NCBI RefSeq assembly: GCF_000373585.1
Contig: NZ_KB891913.1
Coordinates: 1 to 39,399, forward strand
From: Streptomyces sp. MspMP-M5
GTDB lineage: Bacteria; Actinomycetota; Actinomycetes; Streptomycetales; Streptomycetaceae
DNA: 39,399 bases
Reading direction: 5' to 3'
Below the pieces are notes generated by a model that saw nothing but the letters and a program-made list of their open reading frames with translations, was not told the DNA's origin and made no database searches. Of this stretch, positions 1 to 8,529 are shown one piece after another. Position numbers and translations under genes: made by a program. Position 1 is the first letter of the stretch. Each line of letters begins with the position of its first letter.

Positions 1-1344
1 GAGGAATCTCAATGATTGTGTCAAGCCGCCTGCGTGACCGGTGGGGCGGAGGTGAAGAGCCTCTTGTCGCGCAGCATCGCCCAGAGGACGTCGACCCTGC
101 GGCGGGCGAGTGCGAGCAGGGCCTGGGTGTGCAGCAGTCCTTCGGATCGTTTCTTGAGGTAGTAGTCGCGGGAGGGGCCTGGTCGCATCATTGCCGTCTG
201 GGCGGCCATGTAGAAGATGTGCCGCAGGCGCCGGTTGTATCGCTTGGGCCGGTGGTAGTTGCCGGTGCGGCGGCCGGAGTCCCGGGCGACCGGGGCCAGG
301 CCGGCGTGCGAGGCGAGGCGGCCCACGTCGCGGTAGCCGGAGAGGTCGCCGACGATGGCGACGAACTCGGCACCGAGGATGGGGCCCATACCGGGCATGG
401 ATTCGATGATCTCGGCGCGGTCATCGGCGCGGAAGGTCTCGCGGATCTCCCGGTCGTTGTCCTTGATCCTCGCGTCCAGGTCCAGGAGCTGGTGGGCGAG
501 ATCGCAGACCAGCTTCGCCGCCCGCTTCTCGCCGGGCAGGGCGATCTGCTGGGACTGAGCCGCCTCCACCGCCTTCGCGGCGACCGTGTCGGCGCCACGA
601 ACCTTGCGTCGTTCCAGCCAGGTCGTCAGCCGTTTCACACCGATTCGGCGCAGGGCGGCGGGCGTCTGGTACTCGGTCAGCATGACGACGGGGCCCTTGG
701 CCGCGGAGTAGTCGAAGGCCCGCTCCAACGCTGGGCAGATACCCACCAGCAGGTCACGGAGCCGGTTGACGAGTCGGACCCGGTCGGCGATCAGGTCGGC
801 ACGGTAGTTCGTCAGCACCCGGAGGGTGGAGACCAGCTCCGGGGGTGTGTCCAAGGCCGCGAAGGCCTTCGGGCGCATGCGGGCCTGATCGGCGATGACC
901 CTCGCGTCCTTGGCATCGGTCTTCCCCTCGCCCTGGTAAGCGCCGGACATGCGGTTGACCGTGCGGCCGGGAACGTAGACGACGTTCTCGTCGTGGGCGA
1001 CCAGCAGGGCCAGCAGCAGCGTGGAGGCCCGGCCGGAGATGTCCACCGCCCACCGCACGTCGTCGGCCCGTTCGCGGGCGGTGCCGATGAGAGTGAGGAT
1101 CTGGGCCTCGTCGTTGATCACCTTCGTCGAGAACAGCGTCTCGCCGTCGGCGTCGAGGGCCACCGCCCAGTGGTGCCCCTTACCGGCGTCGATGCCGACC
1201 CATATCCGCTCCTGCCGCGTGCTCAACCGCGTTGCTCCGTTCCACCGTGACCAACACTCCCGTGGTCCGTAGAACACTCCGCCGACAGGTCCCTAACCAG
1301 CGATGACCGCAGTTCTCAATCAGTGGTCGGAGCGTCCCGGAGGA
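1..1344 (-). mobile_element. IS110-family insertion sequence (ends not resolved)
   Basis: The transposase is the only gene. The upstream non-coding end must lie between 1227 and about 1344, because the segment from 1345 recurs elsewhere in the window without the IS. IS110 elements lack clear inverted repeats and carry a structured bridge RNA in the non-coding end; the 118 bases at 1227-1344 are where it would be in this group. I could not fold it, and the downstream end may lie outside the window. Confidence 0.45.
21..1226 (-). CDS. IS110-family transposase (DEDD recombinase)
   Basis: A 401-aa transposase of the IS110 family, which moves DNA through a RuvC-like DEDD domain and a C-terminal serine-containing Transposase_20 domain. 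Visible marks are the N-terminal GIDAGK strand with its first Asp, the TDAKDA acidic pair near residue 100, and in the C-terminal half MPGMGP followed by ASHAGLAP and DSGRRTG. Length is normal and no frame break is seen, so it may be active. I chose the TTG start at 1226 because GGAGC lies about 8 bases upstream and the IS110 fold begins directly after it; a GTG at 1277 would add 17 unconserved residues. It is transcribed away from the repeated promoter-like segment at 1345-1429. Confidence 0.93.
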   Translation of the reverse strand: MSTRQERIWVGIDAGKGHHWAVALDADGETLFSTKVINDEAQILTLIGTARERADDVRWAVDISGRASTLLLALLVAHDENVVYVPGRTVNRMSGAYQGEGKTDAKDARVIADQARMRPKAFAALDTPPELVSTLRVLTNYRADLIADRVRLVNRLRDLLVGICPALERAFDYSAAKGPVVMLTEYQTPAALRRIGVKRLTTWLERRKVRGADTVAAKAVEAAQSQQIALPGEKRAAKLVCDLAHQLLDLDARIKDNDREIRETFRADDRAEIIESMPGMGPILGAEFVAIVGDLSGYRDVGRLASHAGLAPVARDSGRRTGNYHRPKRYNRRLRHIFYMAAQTAMMRPGPSRDYYLKKRSEGLLHTQALLALARRRVDVLWAMLRDKRLFTSAPPVTQAA

Positions 1345-1429
1345 CCGGGCGGCCATTCCTCTCGAGCCCTCAAGGGCAACCCACCATCAGCCACACCCGG
1401 TCCTCCCGGACCGCCAACATTCTTAGGGA
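1345..1429 (+). repeat. Promoter-like segment, left copy of an 85-bp inverted duplication
   Basis: This 85-bp segment is nearly identical to the reverse complement of 39315-39399. The first 22 bases match exactly. A 17-base stretch with about six differences and one further mismatch follow, and the rest matches through CTTAGGGA. At the right copy the segment sits directly upstream of a VOC gene start; here it leads into ACCACCATG at 1438 and an open frame I cannot assign. The left copy adjoins the IS110. It looks like a duplicated upstream regulatory region. Confidence 0.85.
1398..1413. promoter_or_regulatory. Dyad CGGTCC-N4-GGACCG, possible operator
   Basis: CGGTCCTCCCGGACCG is a perfect 6-bp dyad with a 4-base centre, kept in both copies of the duplicated segment. 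A shorter GTCC-N4-GGAC dyad lies at 1335-1346. The position just upstream of a gene start in the right-hand copy suggests a repressor site; a transcribed hairpin is the alternative. Confidence 0.4.
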
Positions 1430-1573
1430 CACCACCATGATCGAGGTCGTCGTCCCCACTGGCCCCAGCACCGAGTGCGGCATCGGCGACGAGCCGCCAC
1501 GTTCCCGATCATGGGTAGCGCGTGATGTGTCGGGGACGGCTACGGCACGGTCGGGCGCATTCCGGCTGCCCCC

Positions 1574-1801
1574 TCAGGTGGAATTCTGTGGCGCCTCGAC
1601 GACTCGTCCGTGCTCCCAGGCGGTGAGCACACGCTCTCGGCCGTCCGTCTCCTCGATGACGCGGATGAACACCTGCTCATCGGAACCGTAGACGCCGACC
1701 CAGTCTCGCCAAGTCCGGAGGGCGGTGGTGTCCGAGGTCCACTCCCCGGTGGCCTTCGGGCCGTTCGCGGTGAACTGGAGGACGGCGAGGTACTTGGTCA
1801 C
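1574..1801 (-). CDS. Small protein of unknown function (75 aa), coupled to a truncated recombinase
   Basis: A 75-aa soluble protein with no family I recognise. It starts VTKYLAVLQF and has a central WRDWVGVYGSDEQVFIRVIE segment rich in beta-strand-forming residues and acidic side chains. The GTG start at 1801 overlaps the TGA of the recombinase fragment upstream by 4 bp (GTGA), implying translational coupling. A broken relative sits at 11715-11846, where the same W-G-W/V-G-YGS-E-V-IRV-E pattern is readable, so this is a real protein family and probably travels with mobile DNA. Function cannot be inferred; a DNA-mimic or small modulator role would be speculation. Confidence 0.7.
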   Translation of the reverse strand: MTKYLAVLQFTANGPKATGEWTSDTTALRTWRDWVGVYGSDEQVFIRVIEETDGRERVLTAWEHGRVVEAPQNST

Positions 1802-2142
1802 CGGGCTGGTTCCGTCTGCTCCGCTGTGCGCGGGGCGGGGAGTTCGCCGGCCTGGAGGCCCGCGAAGTCGGCGTGGGCCTGGGCGACGGCTTCGGGGTAT
1901 GCCTCGCGCTTGGCGTGCTCGGCGAGCGCCCGGTAGATGCTGGCCACCGAGGGGTTCTGTCCCTTGGGCTTGCCGGTGGGGGTGATCAGGTCGGGCTGGA
2001 TCTGCTCGACGGACTCGCCGTTCGCCCTCCGCCGGAGCACGGTGTGGAGCATGTCGTCGGTGATGACCGGCGGCCGGCCGCCGTGCTTGCCCTTGCGGGC
2101 CGCGGTGTCGAGCCCCTCCAGTGTCGACTCGCGGATGTTCAT
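1798..2142 (-). pseudogene. Truncated serine recombinase (resolvase), C-terminal DNA-binding part only
   Basis: About 114 residues matching the C-terminal end of resolvase/invertase proteins. They begin at MNIRESTLEGLDTAA, run through KHGGRPP, and continue into a Hin-like helix-turn-helix region with ASIYRALAEH. The catalytic N-terminal domain with the nucleophile Ser is absent. The frame stays open to 2196, but those extra 18 residues do not look like recombinase. The break near 2143 is thus the fusion point. It ends in a GTGA overlap with the 75-aa gene. The fragment could still be translated as a DNA-binding protein, but it cannot recombine DNA. Confidence 0.8.
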
Positions 2143-2327
2143 GCCGCCGCACGAGCCGTCACCCGCGGCTGGCAGGGTGAGCAACGAACAGCACACCAGC
2201 CGACAAGCAACCCGGACATGGTGCTCGATCTGCCCGGCCTACTCGCCGACCACCTGCGCATTCCTGCGAGGTCGAGCCTGAGACGGCGTCAAGGGCGTGG
2301 ACATGTGCCGACTCCCGGCGGATCACC

Positions 2328-3329
2328 TTGGGGACACCACTGGTAAACACCGCCACAGGCCGGAGCGGCAGCCCGGCGATCGACGCTCTGACCTGCGGCG
2401 ACCCCTTAGCGTTCAATCCTGGAGCGATACCGGCGGGACCCCATATCGATTGGATGCGCGGTATGGGCCTGCTAGCCGGTCCGGACGCCGAGGCAAAGTA
2501 CCGGCTGTGGAGTCCGGCGGAGGTCGGGGCACGCTGGTTCTACCTGGCCCAACGTGATGACCTGGCCCTGGGATGTGATGTCTTCGGCTGGTTCTTCGCC
2601 TTCGACGACCAATTCGATGGACCGCTCGGCCAGCAGCCTGAGTCAGTGGCCGCCGTCATCGAGCGCACCGCCGCGTTGCTGGACGGGGAATCCGACGCGG
2701 CGGCCGTCAGCGGCCATCCGGTGACCGCAGCCTTCGGTGACCTGTGGAGACGGGAGCGTGCCGGGATGTCTCCGGCATGGTGTGAACGCGCCGTCCGGCA
2801 CTGGAAGCAGTACCTGTACGCCCACGTCACCGAAGCAGCCAACCGCGTTCAGGGAGTCTGGCCGAGCACGCCGGACTGCCTGGACCTGCACTACCGCACG
2901 GGGTTCATGCCCCCACTGCTGGACCTGATCGAACGGGTCTGGCACAGCGAACTCCCCACGCCGGTCTACGACAGCCCCGAAATGCGCCTGATGCGCTACG
3001 TCACCAATCAGAACATCAACATCGTCAACGATGTTCTGTCACTCGACAAAGAAGAGGCTCAAGGTGATCAGCACAATCTCGTGCTCATCATCGAACACGA
3101 ACAGCGGTGCATACGCCGCGAAGCCATCGACAAGGCCCGTCGTATGGTCGACGAGTGGACCCGCACCTTCAACCACACCGAGCCCGCCATCGCCGACGTG
3201 TGCGACCGGCTCACTATCCCAGTCACCGACCGTACCAACGTCTACGGCTGCATAGAGGGGATGCGCGCCGCGATGCAACTACGACTGGTGTGCGCGGACC
3301 GGCCGCTACGCGGCTCACCGTCCCAGTAG
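2328..3329 (+). CDS. Class I terpene synthase with frameshifted 3' end
   Basis: A pentalenene-synthase-like terpene cyclase that would ionise a prenyl diphosphate, probably farnesyl diphosphate, and cyclise it; the product cannot be predicted. The metal-binding DDQFD is at residues 93-97, the diphosphate-sensor Arg in YRTGF at 190, and the NSE motif NDVLSLDKE at 234-242. The first two sit at usual positions. The conserved C-terminal motif NYDW...TGRY is not in this frame. It is readable in the next frame at 3277-3309, after a net +1 shift between about 3256 and 3276, and that frame runs to a stop at 3378. The annotated tail (residues after about 312) is therefore unlike the family. TTG at 2328 is the start; the family-like part begins near residue 28 (LAFNPGA). 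No prenyl transferase or P450 is adjacent. Confidence 0.88.
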   Translation: MGTPLVNTATGRSGSPAIDALTCGDPLAFNPGAIPAGPHIDWMRGMGLLAGPDAEAKYRLWSPAEVGARWFYLAQRDDLALGCDVFGWFFAFDDQFDGPLGQQPESVAAVIERTAALLDGESDAAAVSGHPVTAAFGDLWRRERAGMSPAWCERAVRHWKQYLYAHVTEAANRVQGVWPSTPDCLDLHYRTGFMPPLLDLIERVWHSELPTPVYDSPEMRLMRYVTNQNINIVNDVLSLDKEEAQGDQHNLVLIIEHEQRCIRREAIDKARRMVDEWTRTFNHTEPAIADVCDRLTIPVTDRTNVYGCIEGMRAAMQLRLVCADRPLRGSPSQ

Positions 3330-3524
3330 CGCGCCGCGGCAGCCAGTAGCAAGCCCATGGGCACCGCCGTCCCCCTGACAGTCACCGAGGGGGATTGGTG
3401 GAGGACGGCGACGTCGGCAGACCCTGCAACCTGCCCGATCCGCGCCCGCAACGACGTCTGAGCTCCATCGCGCGACAAGCGGGGCAGGCTGGGACTTGCC
3501 AGTGATCCACTTCGGCCGATCGGT

Positions 3525-4140
3525 TTGCCCGCCATGCCCGTCCGCACTGCCTGTCCGATAGCCCCGAGTGCCGCCGAGCGCGCGCGGTTGAAGAAGATGG
3601 CCTACGGCCACAAGACCGAGCACCGGCTGCGGGTGCGTGCGCAGGTAGTGCTGCACGCGGCCAGGGGGCGCTCCAACGCGCGTATCGCCCGGGAGACGGG
3701 GCTGCACCTGGACACCGTGCGCCGCTGGCGTGGCCGGTTCGCCCAGGCGGGCTTGCCTGGGCTCAAAGACCGTCAACGCTGCGGTCGTCCTGCCTCGTTC
3801 ACACCGCTGCAGGCCGCCGAGGTCAAGGCGCTGGCCTGCCAGCTGCCCGCCGAGAGCGGAGTGCCGATCTCCCGCTGGTCGTGCCCGGAACTGGCCCGAG
3901 AGGCCATCCAGCGGGGCATCGCCACATTGGTATCGGCGTCCACCGTACGCCGTTGGCTGGCTCGGGACTCGCTCAAGCCCTGGCAGCACCGCTCCTGGAT
4001 CTTCCTCACCGGCCCCGGCTTCCGGCCCAAGGCCGCCCGGGTGCTGGACCTGTACAACCCGTACCTGGCAGGGCGAACAGCTGGGCGAGGACGAGTACGT
4101 GATCAGCTCCGATGAGAAGACCTCTATCCAGGCCCGCTGA
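3525..4140 (+). pseudogene. IS630-family transposase, frameshifted and truncated
   Basis: The first 170 residues are a typical IS630 N-terminal half: a helix-turn-helix (ARGRSNARIARETGL), a second winged-helix region (ASTVRRWLARDSLKPW) and the GPGFRPKAARVLDLY lead into the DDE domain. Near 4054 the frame shifts; the continuation QGEQLGEDEYVISSDEKTS with the first catalytic Asp is in the next frame and hits a stop at 4138-4140, just after SIQAR. The second Asp and the Glu are missing. It is dead, a scar of an insertion next to the terpene synthase. Confidence 0.9.
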
Positions 4141-4377
4141 GTCAGACCCCGGACCGGGGAAAGCGCCCACCCATCCTCCCGCCCCTCACGACACGTGGAC
4201 CCCCGTTGTTCAAACCCGACCGTCGAGCCGGGACCATTCGACAGCTGGCGCCCACTGATGACAGCCAGTGGACGGAACAAGGAGATGGTGACGACGCGTG
4301 CTGCGACCGGCCTGCGGACGTCGCACCCTCACGGTTGGCTGAGGGCCGCTCCGGACTGCGGGCTGCCGCGGGTGAGT

Positions 4378-6519
4378 TCAGGTGGTGGGATGGTTGCCGC
4401 GCCGCGGGCGGTTGCGGAAGCCGAACAGGAGGGCCCCGAGGGCCAGCAGAATCACCACCAGGAGCGGGCCGTTGCCGCCGGTCAGTCTCGTCGCGTCGTC
4501 CTTGAGCTGGTCCCAGAAGCCCTGTTCCGGTGTCTGGACCGAACCGCCCAGCCAGATCGAGCCGTCGGCCGCAGTCACCCGGCGGCCGACGGAGCCCTGC
4601 GCGGACTGGGCGAGCTGCGGGTACCGCTCGCGCATCGCCGCCTCGGTGACGCCGGTCAACCGCACGTTCGTGAGGTCCGCGCCGCCGAGCATGTAGCGGG
4701 TGATGCGCCTGACACCTCCCTCGTCCGTCTCGCGGGTGATGTCGAACTCCTTGTTGCGGTATGAGCGTACGTAGTCGTCGAAGACCTTCTTGGGACGCCA
4801 GTTGCCGTCGAGCTTGGCCGGTCCCAGGTCCTTGGAATCAATGATCTTGTCGAACGAGGTCCGGTGCCCCTGCTGGTGTCGCTCGCGCACCCACTGCGCG
4901 ATGATCCTGGCCATGAAGGCGCGGCGCAGCGGCGCGTACTCCGGATCGGTGTTGACCGCCTTCACGATCTTCGGCAGGACAAGGGTTCGTTCCAGGTTTT
5001 CGTTGTGGGCGTTCGTGGCCGGATCAGCGTTGCACGGCTTGGAATAAGGGTCGTTGATGTGCTCCGACTTCGTCTTCACATCGAGCAGCGCGGTGAGGAC
5101 ATAGAGCGATCCGCCGTCCTCACGCACCTCGACCTTTCCGGGCACGATCCACATCCGGGAGGAGAAACAGAGCGAGCCGTCCGCAGACGGTTGAAGCTCC
5201 CGCCAGTACTGCCTTCCCGTCGCCGAGTCGGGGTGCAGGATCTTCGCCTCCGTGCGCTTCATCTGGAGGTCGGCCTCCAGCATGGCCCGGCCGGCGTTGG
5301 TCTGCCCCAGGGCGGAATCGACGATGCGATTCGGCTCGGTGGGATTGAGGTTGACCCAGAACTTGTTCGGGTCGAGCACCAACCAGGTCCGCAGGTCGGC
5401 GCCCGCGTCGCGCACCACCCGCATTCCCAGTTCGGTGTTCTGCTGGTACTCCTTGGACAGGGGCTGCGACGAATATGCGTACTGCACCCCGTCCGAGCCG
5501 TCGGAGAGATAACGCATCTCCAGCGTCGAAAAGTCCACGCCGCCGTAAGCGTTGGCGCCGGACGGCGTGGCCAGTAGTTGGTTGAGAGCGCCCGACTGCG
5601 CGCCACCGTCTTCGTCGCCACAAGGGCCGGCGGCGAGGGGCATGGCCATCGCCATGACGGGACGACTGTGGCGGCTTCCCAGCGCGGTGCAGGGTTTATT
5701 CTCGTTTCCCGAGGCCGGAAAGGCCGCTTCGGCCTGCTGTTTCTTTTTCTCCTCTTCGCGTTTGAGGTCTGCTTTGGTGATGCTGTTGACGCCGTTCACC
5801 CGGTTCGCCGACGCCTTCTGCTCCTGCTTGGTCTTGTAGCCCGTCGCCGACATGAAATTTTCCTCGGGTATGTCGCTCGTGAGCTTTTCGCAAGGACCAC
5901 AGCGACCGCGGTCCGAGAATCCGGCGACACCCCTCTTCTCCAGTCTTTCGATCGCCTTATGCCCCAGGCCGAGGCTTCGGAGGACGGGATACAGAAACTT
6001 GTTGTAGATGATGGGTTCGGAGTGGTTCTTACGCGGATCATTGACGGCGGTGAACTTCAACAGCGGACCATTCAGCGGACCGGTCTTCTTCAAGTCCAGA
6101 TTCTTCTCTATCCGGTCGAAGAGCGCCTCGTTGCCCTCACGCGTCAATAGAGTGCCGTACCCGATGTAGTAGCCCCCGCGAAAAGGCTCATCACCGAACT
6201 GCCGTATTATAGAACTCACGTGCGATGTCTGAAAGTTCGTCAGGTTGAACCAGACGACGGCCAGATTGCGGGTCCCGTCCCACATATTGAGTTTCCTGTG
6301 GTCTTCGTACCCGGCTCGCCCGATGGGGTCGTTCAGGAGCTTGCGAGCGATCTCCGTGAACTCGCCACCGGCTTCGGGTTCCGCGGACGGGCCGGTGGCG
6401 GTGGCACCCGATGCCACCGCCGAGGGAGCCGGCAGGCCCGCGATCAGGAGGCCGACGGCCAGTAAGGCGGCGCCCGCCCGGCCCAAGCGCCCGGCGAGGT
6501 TGCGGCGAACTGTTCCCAT
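4378..6519 (-). CDS. Secreted, membrane-anchored protein with deaminase-like N-terminal domain
   Basis: A 713-aa exported protein. It starts with a signal peptide (basic MGTVRRNLAGRLGR, then a hydrophobic stretch). A globular domain of about residues 50-230 carries HSE at 166-168 and CGPC at 207-210; that pairing is the zinc-binding signature of the cytidine-deaminase fold seen in toxin-type deaminases. A Lys/Glu-rich linker follows (about 240-270), then a long second domain opening GVDFSTLEMRYLSD with conserved-looking LNPTEPNRI and HPDSATGR blocks, whose family I cannot name. A C-terminal transmembrane helix (about 682-702) ends in basic residues, so the bulk faces outward. The ATG at 6519 has AGGTGG upstream and starts the signal peptide; an in-frame start at 6624 would bury it. 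Last gene of a four-gene operon. Deaminase activity is inference. Confidence 0.72.
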   Translation of the reverse strand: MGTVRRNLAGRLGRAGAALLAVGLLIAGLPAPSAVASGATATGPSAEPEAGGEFTEIARKLLNDPIGRAGYEDHRKLNMWDGTRNLAVVWFNLTNFQTSHVSSIIRQFGDEPFRGGYYIGYGTLLTREGNEALFDRIEKNLDLKKTGPLNGPLLKFTAVNDPRKNHSEPIIYNKFLYPVLRSLGLGHKAIERLEKRGVAGFSDRGRCGPCEKLTSDIPEENFMSATGYKTKQEQKASANRVNGVNSITKADLKREEEKKKQQAEAAFPASGNENKPCTALGSRHSRPVMAMAMPLAAGPCGDEDGGAQSGALNQLLATPSGANAYGGVDFSTLEMRYLSDGSDGVQYAYSSQPLSKEYQQNTELGMRVVRDAGADLRTWLVLDPNKFWVNLNPTEPNRIVDSALGQTNAGRAMLEADLQMKRTEAKILHPDSATGRQYWRELQPSADGSLCFSSRMWIVPGKVEVREDGGSLYVLTALLDVKTKSEHINDPYSKPCNADPATNAHNENLERTLVLPKIVKAVNTDPEYAPLRRAFMARIIAQWVRERHQQGHRTSFDKIIDSKDLGPAKLDGNWRPKKVFDDYVRSYRNKEFDITRETDEGGVRRITRYMLGGADLTNVRLTGVTEAAMRERYPQLAQSAQGSVGRRVTAADGSIWLGGSVQTPEQGFWDQLKDDATRLTGGNGPLLVVILLALGALLFGFRNRPRRGNHPTT

Positions 6520-6613
6520 GGTGTCCACCTGTTCATGCTGAGTCCGGCTGTTCCTGCTCGGTCCGGCGCAGGCAGCCGGAACCGGATCCTTCGAAGCGTC
6601 TTGCCGACGGCCC

Positions 6614-6988
6614 TCAAGGTTCATTGCGGCCCGGGCCGGGCGCCGACGAGGTCACCCCCGCGGCGTCCAAGTAGCCGCTCAGGGCCGGGCTCGGGCCCGA
6701 TTTCCCGCCCTCCGGGGGCGTACCAAAACCCTGCTCGACCCTCCGGTACGCGACCCAGCCCGCCGCGGCGAGAGCGCCGAGGGCGAGGACGGCAACCGCG
6801 CCGGCACCACCGAGGGAGGTGCCTGTGGAGCATGTCTTCGGGTGGCGCAGGTCGCGGATGTCCAACGACGGCTTGTAACCGATCCCGACCGTACAGGCAG
6901 AGGCTGCCTGTGGCGTCAGGAGCAACACCGCACCGGCGAGCGCGAGGGCACTCACGGCCCGGCGCAAGGCACTTCTGAGATCGTTCAC
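6614..6988 (-). CDS. Small secreted/anchored protein with signal peptide and one membrane helix
   Basis: A 124-aa protein. Residues 1-32 form a signal sequence ending in AASAC; the Cys makes a weak lipobox possible. A short extracytoplasmic stretch with a second Cys (PKTCSTG) follows, then a transmembrane helix (about 60-80) and a Gly/Pro-rich basic tail. The two Cys residues could form a disulfide. The GTG start at 6988 overlaps the stop of the PrsW-like gene by 4 bp (GTGA), so it is translationally coupled. I recognise no family; its role is probably as partner of the large anchored protein encoded 94 bp downstream. Confidence 0.7.
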   Translation of the reverse strand: MNDLRSALRRAVSALALAGAVLLLTPQAASACTVGIGYKPSLDIRDLRHPKTCSTGTSLGGAGAVAVLALGALAAAGWVAYRRVEQGFGTPPEGGKSGPSPALSGYLDAAGVTSSAPGPGRNEP

Positions 6989-8529
6989 GGGGTCACCTCC
7001 GGCTGCTGCCCGCCCTTCAGCCGCGCTATCCGGGCACGCAGCTCGTCCATCTGCTGAACGGCCGTCTGTAGATCCGCCCGTTCACCTGCGTGTTCGCCTG
7101 CCTGTCCACTTGCCTGCCCCTCCGCCTGCGAACCGCTCGCCGGAGCCGTCCGCACGTGCTGACTGGCCAGATCCAACTGGACTGAATGCAGGCGGTGCAG
7201 CGCGAGGGCCGCACGCCGGCCGTGCCAGCGCCAGGTGCCTGCCACCGCCCAGAGCCGGAGCACGGGCGAGACCAGGACTGGCACCTCCGCCTGGGTGATG
7301 GCCGAGCCCGCCGCCACCTCCTTCGCCACGGCCGCCTTCAGCGCAGGGGCGCGAGCGCGCAGTCCGCGGGCCAGGAGTACGACGGCAAGGGCGATGAACG
7401 GCAGCTGTGGGAGCAGCCACAGCGCGGGAGAGACGACCAGGACGTCGAGCGTGCTGCCGACGTCGACCTGATCCCGGAGCTGTCCGGACAGCCACCCCGA
7501 CAGTATGTCGGCACCCGTGGTCGCGCCGATCGCCGCCACGACCGCAGCCGCCGCGACGAGCCCGCGCTGCCGCGCTCGGGCCGCGACACCGAGCCCGGCC
7601 CCCAACAGCGCACCACATGCCACCTGTCCGCCGAGCAGGCCGACCGACTGCCGGATCCAGTACGCGAAGCCGCCGCTGCTCCCGAGCATGTCGCCCAACG
7701 AGCCGTAGATCTTGATGTAGAGGATGCTTTCCACGAAGTTGAAGCCGAGCCCGACGGCGGCACCGAGGATCAGACCGCTGACGGCATCGGTGACGCGGTG
7801 CCGGAACAGCAGGAACAGCAGCACCACGCCGCCCGCGATGGCGAGAGCGTCAACGACACTGAGATGCGCGAGCAGCAGGTCGATGCTGCGGAACTGGTTG
7901 TGGGCGAACCGGCTGATGTCGGTGAGGGAGGACTGGCCCAGGTAGCCGAAGATGGTGCCGAACGCGAGCCCGCTGTAGGCACGGCCAAGCCCGAACACGA
8001 TCAATGCGCCCCAGCCGAACGCGGCCAGCAGCGCGGCCAGCGGCACCCGGGCGAACCGCACTCCGCCGCGGAGCAGTAGCAGGACACAGACCGTACTGGG
8101 CACACAGGCGAGCGTCACCGGTACGTACTCGATCACGACGACCAGCGAGAGCAATCCGAACGGCAACAGCAGGCACCCCAGCGTCAGCCAGGTCAACACG
8201 ACCGGACGCCGGTCGGATCGACGCGTGGTGACGGCGGCGACGATCTGGAGGACCACCCCCGCCGCGATGCCCGCCAGGAGACACCAGAAGACGGCGCGTG
8301 GCATGGACAGCAGCCGGTCGAGCGAGTCCGCGAACCCGGGCATCTTGTCGAGGCCGGACGGCGCCTTGTAGAAGATCGACAAGGATGGTTCGCCGGGCAT
8401 CACACGAGGGCGGGTCAGGTTCAACAACAACTCGACCAGATACAGAACGAGGGCGATCCGGGCGATCAACAGTGCCCTGGTGTGGGCCAGTTGGTCATTA
8501 CGGATCGGCAAGGAAGCAAGGCTTCTCAC
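6985..8529 (-). CDS. PrsW-like polytopic membrane protein lacking most catalytic motifs
   Basis: A 514-aa protein with many membrane helices and a soluble Gln/Glu/Ala-rich C-terminal tail that is probably coiled coil (about 460-510). The block SGLILGAAVGLGFNFVE at about 251-267 matches the core of PrsW intramembrane proteases, including FxxxE (F263, E267). The EExxK motif expected some 40 residues earlier is replaced by VVDALAI, and the His-bearing helix that follows the FxxxE region reads GGQVACGALLGAGLG with no His. PrsW needs these residues for zinc and proteolysis, so this looks like a non-catalytic relative, perhaps a scaffold or transport component. GTGA overlaps join it to the genes on both sides. 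Confidence 0.75.
   Translation of the reverse strand: MRSLASLPIRNDQLAHTRALLIARIALVLYLVELLLNLTRPRVMPGEPSLSIFYKAPSGLDKMPGFADSLDRLLSMPRAVFWCLLAGIAAGVVLQIVAAVTTRRSDRRPVVLTWLTLGCLLLPFGLLSLVVVIEYVPVTLACVPSTVCVLLLLRGGVRFARVPLAALLAAFGWGALIVFGLGRAYSGLAFGTIFGYLGQSSLTDISRFAHNQFRSIDLLLAHLSVVDALAIAGGVVLLFLLFRHRVTDAVSGLILGAAVGLGFNFVESILYIKIYGSLGDMLGSSGGFAYWIRQSVGLLGGQVACGALLGAGLGVAARARQRGLVAAAAVVAAIGATTGADILSGWLSGQLRDQVDVGSTLDVLVVSPALWLLPQLPFIALAVVLLARGLRARAPALKAAVAKEVAAGSAITQAEVPVLVSPVLRLWAVAGTWRWHGRRAALALHRLHSVQLDLASQHVRTAPASGSQAEGQASGQAGEHAGERADLQTAVQQMDELRARIARLKGGQQPEVTP

Noticed and set aside
12..1250. A 412-codon plus-strand frame over the IS110
   Set aside because: Antisense of the transposase, low-complexity Gly/Val/Asp composition, no start signal.
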